Source: an uncultured Mitsuokella sp.
Lineage (GTDB): Bacteria; Bacillota; Negativicutes; Selenomonadales; Selenomonadaceae
NCBI GenBank assembly: GCA_945877355.1
Contig: CAMCRT010000006.1
Location: 1 to 52,621 of the forward strand
Length of the DNA: 52,621 bases
Direction: 5' to 3'
In this document: positions 17,597-26,324 of the stretch, in pieces
Position numbering within the stretch: the stretch's first letter is position 1
Layout: each line of letters begins with the position of its first letter
Translations under genes and position numbers: made by a program
The notes under the pieces: model-generated
Seen by the model: only the letters and a program-made list of their open reading frames with translations
Databases searched by the model: none
Told to the model about the DNA's origin: nothing

Positions 17597-18946
17597 ATGG
17601 ACAAAGCACGAGAGTTGGCAGTGCGGACTCTGTATGATATTCATGAAAGCGGCGCCTATGCAAATGTTGCACTTGCGAAAGCGCTTCGCGGTGCTCGGCT
17701 ATCGGATCAGGATAGAAGATTCGCCACGGAGCTCGTATATGGCACTGTAAAAGCAGGGGACACGCTTGATTGGATGCTTTCGCGGTATCTGACGCATTCC
17801 CTTCAGAAGACGCAGCCCCTGGTGAGGGAAATCCTTCGCCTTGGCATCTATCAGCTTTTCTTCTTGGATCGGGTGCCAGCCTCCGCTGTCTGCAACACGG
17901 CTGTGGAAATGACGAAGCGCATGGGTTTTCCGAAACTCTCCGGCTTTGTCAATGGCGTGCTCCGGACAGCGGTTCGCGAACCAGGCCGGGCAAGCTATCC
18001 GTCCGTTCGGACGAACCCTGCAAGAGCCATTGCGCTCCGGTATCAGCATCCTGAATGGCTGGTGAGCCATTGGCTGAAGCTCTATGGTGCGGAGGAAACG
18101 ACGAGGCTTTGTGATTTTGATAATGCATCGCCGCCTCTATCTGTCCGGACGAACACCCTGCGGATGACACGCTCTGAGCTGGCGAAGGCGCTTAGGGCGG
18201 AAGGAATCCAGGTCGCCGAGTCTCTTTGGGCACCAGAAGGCCTCTTGTTGGAGCAGCATGGAGCTCTCGATGGGCTCAAGGCTCTTTCCGAGGGCGCTTT
18301 TCAGGTACAGGATGAGAGCTCCATGCTTGTGGGTCATATCTTGGCCCCGAAAGCGCAGGAGTTTATCATTGACTGCTGTGCGGCTCCCGGGGGAAAGACG
18401 ACGCACATAGCCTGCTTGATGCAGGACACGGGGCACATTCTTGCCTGCGATATTTACGATCATAAGCTTGCTCGTATCGAGGAAAATGCACATCGCCTCG
18501 GAATAAAAAGCATTGAGACAAGGCTCCTTGATGCACGTAAAATCGGGGAGCTCTATGAGGAGATGGCTGACCGTGTCCTGGTGGATGCACCCTGCTCCGG
18601 GCTTGGCGTCCTTCGGCGAAAGGCAGATGCGCGGTGGAGAAAAAAGCAGAAGGATCTTAAAGAGCTTCCTTTCCTTCAATATGAGATTTTGGAGAGTGCG
18701 GCACGGGCTGTCAAAAAGGGTGGCATCCTTGTGTATAGTACCTGCACGATAGAGCCGGCAGAGAATGAGGCGATCGTCCGTCGCTTCCTGAAAGAACATG
18801 AGAATTATACGCTTGAGCATACGGGGACCCTTCTTCCTGCATCGGATGCAACTATACGGCATCGGGAGGAGGATATGATCCAGCTGATGCCGCATATTGA
18901 CCAGGTGGATGGCTTTTTCATCGCCCGCATGAAACGGAGAGCATGA
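17597..18946 (+). CDS. rsmB: 16S rRNA (cytosine(967)-C5)-methyltransferase RsmB
   Basis: A 449-residue SAM-dependent methyltransferase that acts on free 16S rRNA. The N-terminal NusB-like domain (about 1-140; ARELAVRTLYDIHESGAYAN) binds RNA. The C-terminal Rossmann domain contains IIDCCAAPGGKTTH and two active cysteines: Cys333 in DAPCSGLGVL and Cys383 in YSTCTIEPAENE. The start ATG 17597 follows the DUF116 stop; an alternative ATG at 17570 inside DUF116 would add nine residues. Length agrees with the Bacillus protein (about 447). The stop overlaps rlmN (ATGA). Confidence 0.95.
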   Translation: MDKARELAVRTLYDIHESGAYANVALAKALRGARLSDQDRRFATELVYGTVKAGDTLDWMLSRYLTHSLQKTQPLVREILRLGIYQLFFLDRVPASAVCNTAVEMTKRMGFPKLSGFVNGVLRTAVREPGRASYPSVRTNPARAIALRYQHPEWLVSHWLKLYGAEETTRLCDFDNASPPLSVRTNTLRMTRSELAKALRAEGIQVAESLWAPEGLLLEQHGALDGLKALSEGAFQVQDESSMLVGHILAPKAQEFIIDCCAAPGGKTTHIACLMQDTGHILACDIYDHKLARIEENAHRLGIKSIETRLLDARKIGELYEEMADRVLVDAPCSGLGVLRRKADARWRKKQKDLKELPFLQYEILESAARAVKKGGILVYSTCTIEPAENEAIVRRFLKEHENYTLEHTGTLLPASDATIRHREEDMIQLMPHIDQVDGFFIARMKRRA

Positions 18947-19986
18947 CTTTGAATATCTGGGGAATGACGCAGGAGGAACTGCAGACGGTCCTCACACCGT
19001 TTCGGATTCCTTCCTTTCGTGCCAAACAAATCCTGCACGCCATGTATCAGGAGCACAGGACAGATTTCAACGAAATGACAAATCTGCCGAAGGGGCTTCG
19101 GGCGCAGCTTTCTGAAACGCTTGCCATTGAGCGGCCCTCTGTGCTGGCTCTGCGCAAATCAGCAGACGGCAAAACAGCAAAGTTTCTTTTCGAGTTTTCC
19201 GATGGCGCTACGGTGGAATCTGTTTTGATGCGCCAGCCCTACGGAAACAGCATTTGCGTATCGACACAGGATGGCTGCAATATGGGCTGCGCCTTCTGCG
19301 CCTCTACCTTGCATGGTCTGTCGCGTAATCTGACGCGAGGAGAAATTTTGGCGGAAGCCTATGCGATTGATGAATTTTTGCAGGAACAGGGAGAAAAAAT
19401 CGATACGTGCGTTCTCATTGGGACAGGGGAGCCTCTGATGAATTACGAGAATGTCGTAGGATTCCTTCGCTTGATGCACGAAAAGGAAACCTTCGGCATG
19501 AGCTATCGGAGCTTTACGCTGTCCACATCCGGCATTGTCCCGGGAATCCTGCGCCTGGCGGAGGAAGGGCTTCCCATTTCTCTTTCGATTTCTCTTCATG
19601 CACCGTCCCAGGAGCTGCGGGAAAAAATCATGCCGATTGCCCGGAAATACGCTCTCTCGGATGTGATAGCTGCTGCGAAGTTTTATGCAGAAAAAACAGG
19701 GCGACGGGTGACGTATGAATATATCCTTATCGATGGGGTAAATGATCGTCTGGAGGAGGCACGGGAACTGGTGAGACTTGTCAGCGGGCAGCTGGCAAAC
19801 GTCAATCTGATTCCCCTGAATCCTGTTGTGGAGTCAGGGCTTAAGCGACCGAGCCAGGAAAGCATCCAGGCATTTTCGGCATATTTGTCAAAGCATCATA
19901 TCCCGGTGACAGTGCGCAAGGAGATGGGGACGGACATCAACGCTGCCTGCGGACAGCTTCGAAATGCGTACCGGGAGGCACGCTGA
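18943..19986 (+). CDS. rlmN: Dual-specificity 23S rRNA/tRNA adenine-C2 methyltransferase RlmN
   Basis: A 347-residue radical SAM enzyme methylating A2503 of 23S rRNA and A37 of some tRNAs. The cluster ligands are Cys112, Cys116 and Cys119 in CNMGCAFC. The C-terminal cysteine used for the methyl-protein intermediate is Cys336 in INAACGQL. GTGEPLMNYENV and SLSISLHAP are typical. It overlaps rsmB by four bases. Length is normal. In many Firmicutes prpC follows directly; here two FHA genes intervene. Confidence 0.96.
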   Translation: MTLNIWGMTQEELQTVLTPFRIPSFRAKQILHAMYQEHRTDFNEMTNLPKGLRAQLSETLAIERPSVLALRKSADGKTAKFLFEFSDGATVESVLMRQPYGNSICVSTQDGCNMGCAFCASTLHGLSRNLTRGEILAEAYAIDEFLQEQGEKIDTCVLIGTGEPLMNYENVVGFLRLMHEKETFGMSYRSFTLSTSGIVPGILRLAEEGLPISLSISLHAPSQELREKIMPIARKYALSDVIAAAKFYAEKTGRRVTYEYILIDGVNDRLEEARELVRLVSGQLANVNLIPLNPVVESGLKRPSQESIQAFSAYLSKHHIPVTVRKEMGTDINAACGQLRNAYREAR

Positions 19987-20008
19987 GGAAAAGTGGGAGG
20001 CACATGGA

Positions 20009-20734
20009 ATGGGCGTAGAACGCATTGAGCGTTTTCTCTCAAAGCACATAGAGGGGTTCTTTAATAAGAGATTATCCAGCAGCCTGGAGCTGGCGGAGCT
20101 CGTTTCCAGCGTGGAACGGGAAATCGCATCAAAGGCAAGGGGAAAGCATGCGAGGATTCCCACGACCTTTCTTTTTTCCATGGAATCGGAGGACTACCAT
20201 CGGCTATATGCGCAAAGCGTAATCGACACTCTTTATCTTGCTGCGGCAAAAGCCATTATCCTTTATGATGCAAGTGCCACAGCTCCCCTCGTCATTCGCC
20301 TGAAGGAAGATGATTCCATTCAAAGGGGACGCTATGAGCTGCGCGCATCAGAGGCAGAGGAGGAAGACACGGCACAGACCCTTGTATTGGAAAAGAGGGG
20401 GCTCGTCCGGGAAGCTTCCGCAATGCGTCCGATGGATTCCCTGACATTTGCTGCACTCTCTGTCCTCACAGGACCCGATCGGGAGACCGCTATAGAGCTG
20501 GGAACAGGCGATGTGCATATCGGGCGGAAAGCGCAAAACGAGCTCATTTTGACAGATGCCAATGTCTCTCGCACACATGCGTGGATCGCATACGAAAGAC
20601 ATCGGCATATCCTTCACGATGCAAATAGCACAAATGGGACGTTCGTGAATGATGAGCGCGTGCGATCTGCTTGTCTTCGGGAAGGCGACATCATACGCAT
20701 GGGTGAAACCACAATCCGTTATGAGGTGATATGA
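20009..20734 (+). CDS. FhaA-like protein: DUF3662 plus C-terminal FHA domain
   Basis: A 241-residue cytoplasmic protein with the layout of actinobacterial FhaA. The N-terminal DUF3662 region covers about 1-115 (GVERIERFLSKHIEGFFNKR). The C-terminal FHA domain covers about 160-241 and binds phosphothreonine peptides: IGRKAQNELIL, VSRTHAWI and STNGTFVND give the conserved Gly-Arg, Ser-x-x-His and Asn residues. The ATG at 20009 is supported by GGGAGG; earlier in-frame starts overlap rlmN. It is coupled to a second FHA gene by TGATTG. Likely substrate or adaptor of the PASTA kinase encoded downstream (inference from family and context). Confidence 0.85.
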   Translation: MGVERIERFLSKHIEGFFNKRLSSSLELAELVSSVEREIASKARGKHARIPTTFLFSMESEDYHRLYAQSVIDTLYLAAAKAIILYDASATAPLVIRLKEDDSIQRGRYELRASEAEEEDTAQTLVLEKRGLVREASAMRPMDSLTFAALSVLTGPDRETAIELGTGDVHIGRKAQNELILTDANVSRTHAWIAYERHRHILHDANSTNGTFVNDERVRSACLREGDIIRMGETTIRYEVI

Positions 20735-21187
20735 TTGCCTGTTGCTGCATTTTTTTTCAAAGCGCTTCGCATATTCCTGGAATACGGAATGCTCCTGTGG
20801 CTGATCACGTTTTCAGTTCGTCTGGGGCATATGATGTTTCGGGATATACAGCAGAAGCGCAGGAACAATGAACTGGGTGTGGCAAAGCATATGGATGCTG
20901 CCCTGACGGTGCTGGCCTCGAAGGAGGATGGGATGATGGGGAAGCGTTTCGTCTTTTCCGACCAGCTTTCCATTGGCAGAGACCCCGATAATGATATTGT
21001 GATCCCCGAGCAATTCGTCTCTCACCACCATGCGATTCTTTATAAATACAACGGGCAATTCATTCTGAAGGATTTGGGAAGCAGAAATCACAGCTATGTG
21101 AACGATCAGCTGCTTACGGGCAGCGTGGTTGTGAAGCCAGGAGATGTCATTCGCATAGGAATGGTCACGCTTAAATTTACGAGGTGA
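20735..21187 (+). CDS. FhaB-like FHA domain protein with N-terminal membrane segment (TTG start)
   Basis: A 150-residue protein with one hydrophobic N-terminal segment (about 5-32; FFFKALRIFLEYGMLLW) and a C-terminal FHA domain (about 70-150; SIGRDPDNDIVI, VSHHHAIL, DLGSRNHSYVN). The start is probably the TTG at 20735, immediately after the fhaA-like stop, because GAGGTGAT lies just upstream and the hydrophobic segment is then complete; an ATG at 20789 would cut it. This matches FhaB/FipA of Actinobacteria, which links kinase signalling to division and cell-wall enzymes. Partners here would be PknB, PrpC and the SEDS protein encoded next (inference). Confidence 0.83.
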   Translation: MPVAAFFFKALRIFLEYGMLLWLITFSVRLGHMMFRDIQQKRRNNELGVAKHMDAALTVLASKEDGMMGKRFVFSDQLSIGRDPDNDIVIPEQFVSHHHAILYKYNGQFILKDLGSRNHSYVNDQLLTGSVVVKPGDVIRIGMVTLKFTR

Positions 21188-21192
21188 AATAT

Positions 21193-21897
21193 TTGAGCAA
21201 GGTATATCGGGCGACGGACGTGGGGCTCGTGCGCCCAGGGAATGAGGATGCACTGGCAATATTTCCTCCCGAATGCTACATGGTCGCCGATGGGATGGGA
21301 GGACATGTGGCAGGGGAGGTGGCAAGCAGTCTGCTTGTAAAGGTCGTGCAGAAGGAGCTTCAAGGAAAGTCCTCGATAAAAGAGGAGGAGCTTCGGAGCG
21401 CTATCCTCGTCGCCCATGGAAAGATACAACAGGCGGCGCAGGATACCCCTGCATATAGCGGAATGGGGACGACGGCGACGCTATTTCATATCCACGATGG
21501 GCTTCTGTACTGGGCACATGTGGGGGATAGCAGATTATACATTCTCCGGAATAGGATCCTGACCCAGATTACGAGGGATCATTCCTATGTGGAGGAGCTG
21601 GTGGAGCGAGGAAAGCTTACAGAGTCTGAAGCAAGGGTCCACCCCCAGAAAAATATGCTGACCCGGGCTGTCGGGATGGAGGGAAAGCTCGAAGTGGACG
21701 GCGGGCGATACACGCTTGTCGAGGGGGATATCCTCCTCCTTGCAACCGATGGCCTGATGAATATGGTTTCGGATGAATCGATTTGCCGGATCCTTCAGGA
21801 GGAGAAGGACGATAAGGCGGCGCGTCTCGTGTCGGAAGCCTTGGCAGCAGGTGGCAGGGATAACGTGACGGTAATCGTTCTGGAGTACGCATCGTGA
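21193..21897 (+). CDS. prpC: PP2C-type Ser/Thr phosphatase (PrpC/Stp)
   Basis: A 234-residue metal-dependent phosphatase expected to reverse phosphorylation by the PASTA kinase. PP2C motifs run in order: TDVGLVRPGNEDA, VADGMGGHVAGE (metal-binding Asp), GMGTTATL, HVGDSRLYI, ITRDHSYV, LLATDGLMN and GGRDNVTVIV. The TTG at 21193 is preferred (MSKVYRATDVG) because GAGGTG is six bases upstream; a GTG at 21184 inside the previous gene is the alternative. The stop overlaps the next start (GTGA). Length matches Bacillus PrpC (about 250). Confidence 0.93.
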   Translation: MSKVYRATDVGLVRPGNEDALAIFPPECYMVADGMGGHVAGEVASSLLVKVVQKELQGKSSIKEEELRSAILVAHGKIQQAAQDTPAYSGMGTTATLFHIHDGLLYWAHVGDSRLYILRNRILTQITRDHSYVEELVERGKLTESEARVHPQKNMLTRAVGMEGKLEVDGGRYTLVEGDILLLATDGLMNMVSDESICRILQEEKDDKAARLVSEALAAGGRDNVTVIVLEYAS

Positions 21898-23162
21898 AGT
21901 CCTGGAGTCTGCTGGTCCCGCCAATAGGCATTCTTATCTTCGGCCTTTCAACGCTTTATTTGAAAGCACATCCCATTGTCGGTACAATCGACGCGTCCTC
22001 CCTCTTGGGGTTATCCTACCTGCCTTGGCTTTTTTCCGTCATTGTGCTTTCTCTTATCGTGCAGGCCATTTTGATCCGGCGCCATCTTGATACGATGCTT
22101 TTCCCCATAGCACTTATGCTGGCAAGCGTCGGAGTTGTCGAGATCGCACGGCTGGATCCGCCGCTGCTTGTCGCCCAGCTTCGTTGGCTTCTCATCGCCA
22201 TGGTGCTCATGCTCGTCCTCATCCGCATGTTCCCTCTCGTAAAGCAATCCCTGCAATATCCCTATATTTTAGGGCTTTGCTGCCTGGTCGTCTTGCTTCT
22301 TCCCATTCTTTTCGGCACGGAAATCGGAGGCAGCCGGAACTGGATCGTACTGGGACCCTTTTCCGTACAACCCTCGGAATTCGGAAAGATTTTGATCCTT
22401 TTTTTCTTGGCAGCCTATCTGTCGGAGCATCGCCGGGTGCTGAGCCTACCCGTGAAGCGGTTCCTGTTTCTCAAAATGCCTCCGCTTCGCTTCATCGCTC
22501 CCCTCATTTCAATCTGGGGTATAGCAGTCCTGATGTTCGTCGTGTCCCGTGACCTGGGCTCAGCACTTCTCTTTTTCGGGATAGCGGTCATTATGACCTA
22601 TATGGCGACCGGCAGCAAATCTTACCTTTTTGTTGCTACGGCCTTCATCCTCGTTGCAGGAGCACTAAGCTACCTTCTCTTCAACCATGTGCGAGTCCGC
22701 TTCCAGGTCTGGCTGAATCCTTGGCAGGATCCGAATGGAATGGCCTACCAGATTGTGCAATCTCTGTTTTCAATTGGCACAGGCGGCGTATGGGGCACGG
22801 GCTTTGGCTTTGGGCATCCCGGCTTTATCCCAGAGGTGCATACGGACTTCATATTCTCTGCCATTGCGGAAGAGCTGGGGCTCGTCGGTGCGCTGATGCT
22901 CATGACCTGCTATGCCTGCTTCTTCTGGCGAGGCACTCAGATTGCGCTTCGTTGCCGGATGGACAGGGAAGTGCTGACGGCAGCGGGGGGAAGCACCCTT
23001 TTCCTCATGCAGGCCTTTATCATCATATCGGGAGTGACAAAGTTCCTTCCTCTGACGGGAATCACCCTTCCCTTTGTCAGCTATGGCGGGAGCTCCATGG
23101 TGGCAAGCTTCCTGCTTTTAGGAATTATTCTATCCCTTTCGAGGAGAGGCGAAGATGGCTGA
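21894..23162 (+). CDS. SEDS family peptidoglycan polymerase (FtsW/RodA/SpoVE)
   Basis: A 422-residue integral membrane protein with about ten to twelve transmembrane segments. It belongs to the SEDS glycosyltransferases that polymerise lipid II. Signatures are GGSRNWIVLGPFSVQPSEFGK near 140-160, LNPWQDPNGMAYQIVQSL, GFGHPGFIPEVHTDFIFSAI and the C-terminal PLTGITLPFVSYGGSSM. The start is a GTG overlapping the prpC stop. It overlaps the class B PBP that follows, the usual partner. The order phosphatase-SEDS-PBP-kinase resembles the actinobacterial rodA locus, so an elongation role is as likely as division; sequence alone does not settle FtsW versus RodA. Confidence 0.92.
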   Translation: MKSWSLLVPPIGILIFGLSTLYLKAHPIVGTIDASSLLGLSYLPWLFSVIVLSLIVQAILIRRHLDTMLFPIALMLASVGVVEIARLDPPLLVAQLRWLLIAMVLMLVLIRMFPLVKQSLQYPYILGLCCLVVLLLPILFGTEIGGSRNWIVLGPFSVQPSEFGKILILFFLAAYLSEHRRVLSLPVKRFLFLKMPPLRFIAPLISIWGIAVLMFVVSRDLGSALLFFGIAVIMTYMATGSKSYLFVATAFILVAGALSYLLFNHVRVRFQVWLNPWQDPNGMAYQIVQSLFSIGTGGVWGTGFGFGHPGFIPEVHTDFIFSAIAEELGLVGALMLMTCYACFFWRGTQIALRCRMDREVLTAAGGSTLFLMQAFIIISGVTKFLPLTGITLPFVSYGGSSMVASFLLLGIILSLSRRGEDG

Positions 23163-24558
23163 TCATACATTGAAACGCTACGTGCTTCAGGCGGCTGCTG
23201 CCAGTCTTGTGCTTTTTGCCCTTCTCTATGTCTATGTGGCTTATGTGGCAGTATGGCAGGGGCCAAAGCTCGCACAGAATCCGCTGAACCAACGTGGTGC
23301 AGCGGCGCGTGCCGATATCACCCGCGGCACGATTGTCGACTGCAACGGGGTTGTCCTGGCAGAGACGCAGTCAGATGGTGTCCGCCATTATACCATGGGA
23401 GAGGTGATGGCTCCTGTGACGGGGTATAATGGAGAGCGGATCGGAAGTGCCGGCATTGAGGGGACGGAAAACCGTGCACTCCTCGGGCTGACGGAGGATA
23501 TGAGCCGTATCGGCCCCATTTCCCAGCTTTTCCAATCGGACCGGGGAAATGATGTCGAACTCACGATTGATTCCCGCCTTCAGAAGATCGCGTATGATGA
23601 GCTGGAGGGACATCGCGGCGCTGTTCTCGTCATGGATGCCGAAACGGGGGCGATTCTTGCGATGGCGAGCACCCCATCCTACGATCCCAATCAAATCGAA
23701 GCCGAGTGGAAGGAACTGAATGCACAGTCCGATGGGCCTCTACTCAATCGCGCTGTCCAGGGCATGTACCCGCCAGGCTCGAGCATAAAACCCATGATAG
23801 CAGACGCTGCACTGACAGATGGAGTTACGACAGAAAACGAGCGCTTTGACTGCAATGGTATACTAGATGTGGGTGGTGGCTTTTCCATACATGATTACAA
23901 TGGAGAAGTACACGGCCAGATTAATTTGCGTCAAGCACTCATAGAATCCTGCAATGTTACATTCGGGACGCTTGGGATGCGCCTGGGCGATGACCGGTTG
24001 AAAAAGGCCTACGAGAGATTCGGATTCACGGAATCCCTGATGGGCGATGTGGTGATGGAGCGGGCGCACTTACCCGCCTTCGGGTCTCTTGCACAGGGCG
24101 ATCAAGCCCAGTCGGCCATCGGCCAGAGTACGCTTTTGGTGACGCCGATGCAGATGCTTTTGCTGGCTGATGCCTATGCCAACAATGGAAAGGTCATGCG
24201 GCCCTATCTTGTGGACTCTGTCATTTCGGCAAATGGGGTTGTGCTCAGCAAAGCGCTTCCAGAGACCTGGCGCACGGTGACGACACCGGACATGGCTTCG
24301 ACGATTGATGCATATATGGCAGATGTCGTGAAGTCTGGTACAGGAAGGCTTGCCGCCACAAAGGGCGTCCGTGTGACAGGAAAGACAGGGACGGCGGAAA
24401 ATGGCCAGGGCAAGGATCATGCTTGGTTCATTGGCTCTGCTGAGCTTCCCAAGCAAAAAATCGTTTTTGCAATCATTGTAGAGCATGGCGGCAGCGGTGG
24501 CAGGGTGGCTGCCCCCATAGCCAAACGGCTCATTCAGACGATGTTGATGGATACATGA
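23155..24558 (+). CDS. pbpA: Class B penicillin-binding protein (PbpA-like transpeptidase)
   Basis: A 467-residue bitopic transpeptidase that crosslinks peptidoglycan outside the inner membrane. One N-terminal transmembrane segment (about 9-33) is followed by a short pedestal and the transpeptidase domain. Active-site motifs are SSIK in PPGSSIKPM, SCN in IESCNVTFG, and KTGTAEN. The protein is short compared with FtsI or PBP2 (about 600), but like actinobacterial PbpA (about 490). It overlaps the SEDS gene by eight bases, supporting a cognate SEDS-bPBP pair. It is a probable beta-lactam target. No PASTA domains are present. Confidence 0.93.
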   Translation: MADHTLKRYVLQAAAASLVLFALLYVYVAYVAVWQGPKLAQNPLNQRGAAARADITRGTIVDCNGVVLAETQSDGVRHYTMGEVMAPVTGYNGERIGSAGIEGTENRALLGLTEDMSRIGPISQLFQSDRGNDVELTIDSRLQKIAYDELEGHRGAVLVMDAETGAILAMASTPSYDPNQIEAEWKELNAQSDGPLLNRAVQGMYPPGSSIKPMIADAALTDGVTTENERFDCNGILDVGGGFSIHDYNGEVHGQINLRQALIESCNVTFGTLGMRLGDDRLKKAYERFGFTESLMGDVVMERAHLPAFGSLAQGDQAQSAIGQSTLLVTPMQMLLLADAYANNGKVMRPYLVDSVISANGVVLSKALPETWRTVTTPDMASTIDAYMADVVKSGTGRLAATKGVRVTGKTGTAENGQGKDHAWFIGSAELPKQKIVFAIIVEHGGSGGRVAAPIAKRLIQTMLMDT

Positions 24559-24579
24559 ATCTTCGCAGAGGAGGATATT

Positions 24580-26322
24580 ATGAGCGAACGCATTCTCGAT
24601 CAGAGATACCAGCTCGACGAACGCATTGGCAGTGGAGGTATGGCCGATGTGTATAAAGCGACAGACCTTCTTCTGAATCGGCCTGTTGCCATCAAGATTC
24701 TTCATGACCAATTCAAGCGTGATACGGAATTTATCAACAAGTTCCAGCGTGAGGCACGGGCGGCAGCACGTCTCTCCCACCCCAATATTGTCAACATCTA
24801 CGATGTGGGAGTGTCTGAGGGTGATCACTATATCGTGATGGAGTATGTCCCTGGGAAGACCTTGAAGGATAAGATCCAGCAGGATGGACATCTATCGACG
24901 GAGGAGGCCCTTCGCATTGCGCGGGAGATTGCCGAGGCCCTGGCACACGCCCATGCAAATGGCCTCGTGCATTGCGACATCAAGCCTCATAATATCCTGA
25001 TGATGGCGGATGGGCACATAAAGGTGGCGGATTTTGGCATCGCGAGGGCCGTGACGGAATCCACCATGACCTATAGCGGGAATGTCGTCGGCTCTGTTCA
25101 CTATTTTTCCCCGGAGCAGGCGAAGGGCACGATGATTACGCCGAAGTCGGATGTGTATTCCCTTGGGGTCGTTCTATATGAAATGCTCACGGGACGCATT
25201 CCCTTTACTGGGGAGACCCCGGTCAGCATTGCACTGAAGCACTTGCAGGAGGCACCTGTCCCGGTGCGGGAAATCAATCCGACGATTCCCGCCAGTGTGG
25301 AGGAGATTGTTACCTCTGCCATGCAGAAAAATCCAGAGCTTCGGCCCACAAGTGAGGAGCTTGTACGTACGATCCAACAGGCGGAACGCATGCTTTTCAG
25401 CGGCGTCCCAGAGCAGGATCCCTATGCCACCCAGGTGATGCCACGTGTTCAAGTTCCGGAAGATACACAGGAGATAGGGCATAGCTTCCCACAGGAACAG
25501 GAAAGCCGAAAGTCTGTATTTAAATCCCGGGCGTTTATAATCGGGCTCCTTGCTGTACTGGTGGCCGGGTTCTTTGTCGGAACGTTTATGAGCTATGGGA
25601 AGTTTTGGAGCACGGCAGAGGTGGAGGTCCCTGATGTGACAGGAAAGTCCATGGTGCTGGCTCGTCAGATTCTCGAGGATAAAAAGCTTCGCGTCGATGT
25701 GGCAGAGACATACGACGCGAGCGTGCCGGCAGGCCAGGTCGTATCCCAGGATCCCGTAGGAGGCTCCAAGGTAAAGGAGCAGCGTCTCGTCACCATTTAT
25801 GTGAGCAAGGGCGGCGAAGAAGTCGACATGCCAGATCTCGTGGGCCTATCGAAGGCAGATGCCATAGCAAAAATAGAAAAGATGGGGCTGAAGGTCGGCA
25901 CAATTTATGAAAAGTATGCTGACCAGGAGCCAGGTACAGTGGTGTCCCAGGACCCGAAAAAGGGGTCAAAGCGCAAGCGCGGCGATGCGGTGGATATCAC
26001 GGTGAGCAAAGGAAAGGAGACGAAGAAGGTCCGCGTTCCGAATGTTGTCGGCAAATCCCTTCAGGAGGCAACGGGAATTTTGAAAGCAAACGGACTGACT
26101 GTTGGAAGTGTGACAAAGCAGGAAAGCCGTGAGGCAGCGGGCACTGTCCTGAGCCAGTCTCAGCAGGGAGCCGATGTTGAAGAAGGAACAAGCATCTCGC
26201 TCGTGGTGGCAGATTCCTCAAAAGGCGTGGAAAAGACGAATACAAAGGACACACAAAAGACAGGTGGGGCATCCAATGGAAATGTGCCCTCCAAGAATGA
26301 AGAGACAGCAAAATCAAGGTGA
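24580..26322 (+). CDS. pknB: PASTA-domain Ser/Thr protein kinase (PknB/PrkC)
   Basis: A 580-residue Hanks-type membrane kinase that senses muropeptides or lipid II. The kinase domain covers about 8-275: glycine loop IGSGGMADVY, catalytic Asp133 in HCDIKPHN, and DFGIARAV. The transmembrane helix is about 318-336. Three PASTA repeats begin near 348, 415 and 484 (VEVPDVTGKS, VDMPDLVGLS, VRVPNVVGKS), followed by a Ser/Lys/Thr-rich tail. The usual HRD is HCD here, so it is formally a non-RD kinase. The SD GAGGAGG precedes the ATG. Neighbours are the likely phosphatase, FHA readers and cell-wall enzymes. Family certain. Confidence 0.96.
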   Translation: MSERILDQRYQLDERIGSGGMADVYKATDLLLNRPVAIKILHDQFKRDTEFINKFQREARAAARLSHPNIVNIYDVGVSEGDHYIVMEYVPGKTLKDKIQQDGHLSTEEALRIAREIAEALAHAHANGLVHCDIKPHNILMMADGHIKVADFGIARAVTESTMTYSGNVVGSVHYFSPEQAKGTMITPKSDVYSLGVVLYEMLTGRIPFTGETPVSIALKHLQEAPVPVREINPTIPASVEEIVTSAMQKNPELRPTSEELVRTIQQAERMLFSGVPEQDPYATQVMPRVQVPEDTQEIGHSFPQEQESRKSVFKSRAFIIGLLAVLVAGFFVGTFMSYGKFWSTAEVEVPDVTGKSMVLARQILEDKKLRVDVAETYDASVPAGQVVSQDPVGGSKVKEQRLVTIYVSKGGEEVDMPDLVGLSKADAIAKIEKMGLKVGTIYEKYADQEPGTVVSQDPKKGSKRKRGDAVDITVSKGKETKKVRVPNVVGKSLQEATGILKANGLTVGSVTKQESREAAGTVLSQSQQGADVEEGTSISLVVADSSKGVEKTNTKDTQKTGGASNGNVPSKNEETAKSR

Positions 26323-26324
26323 TT

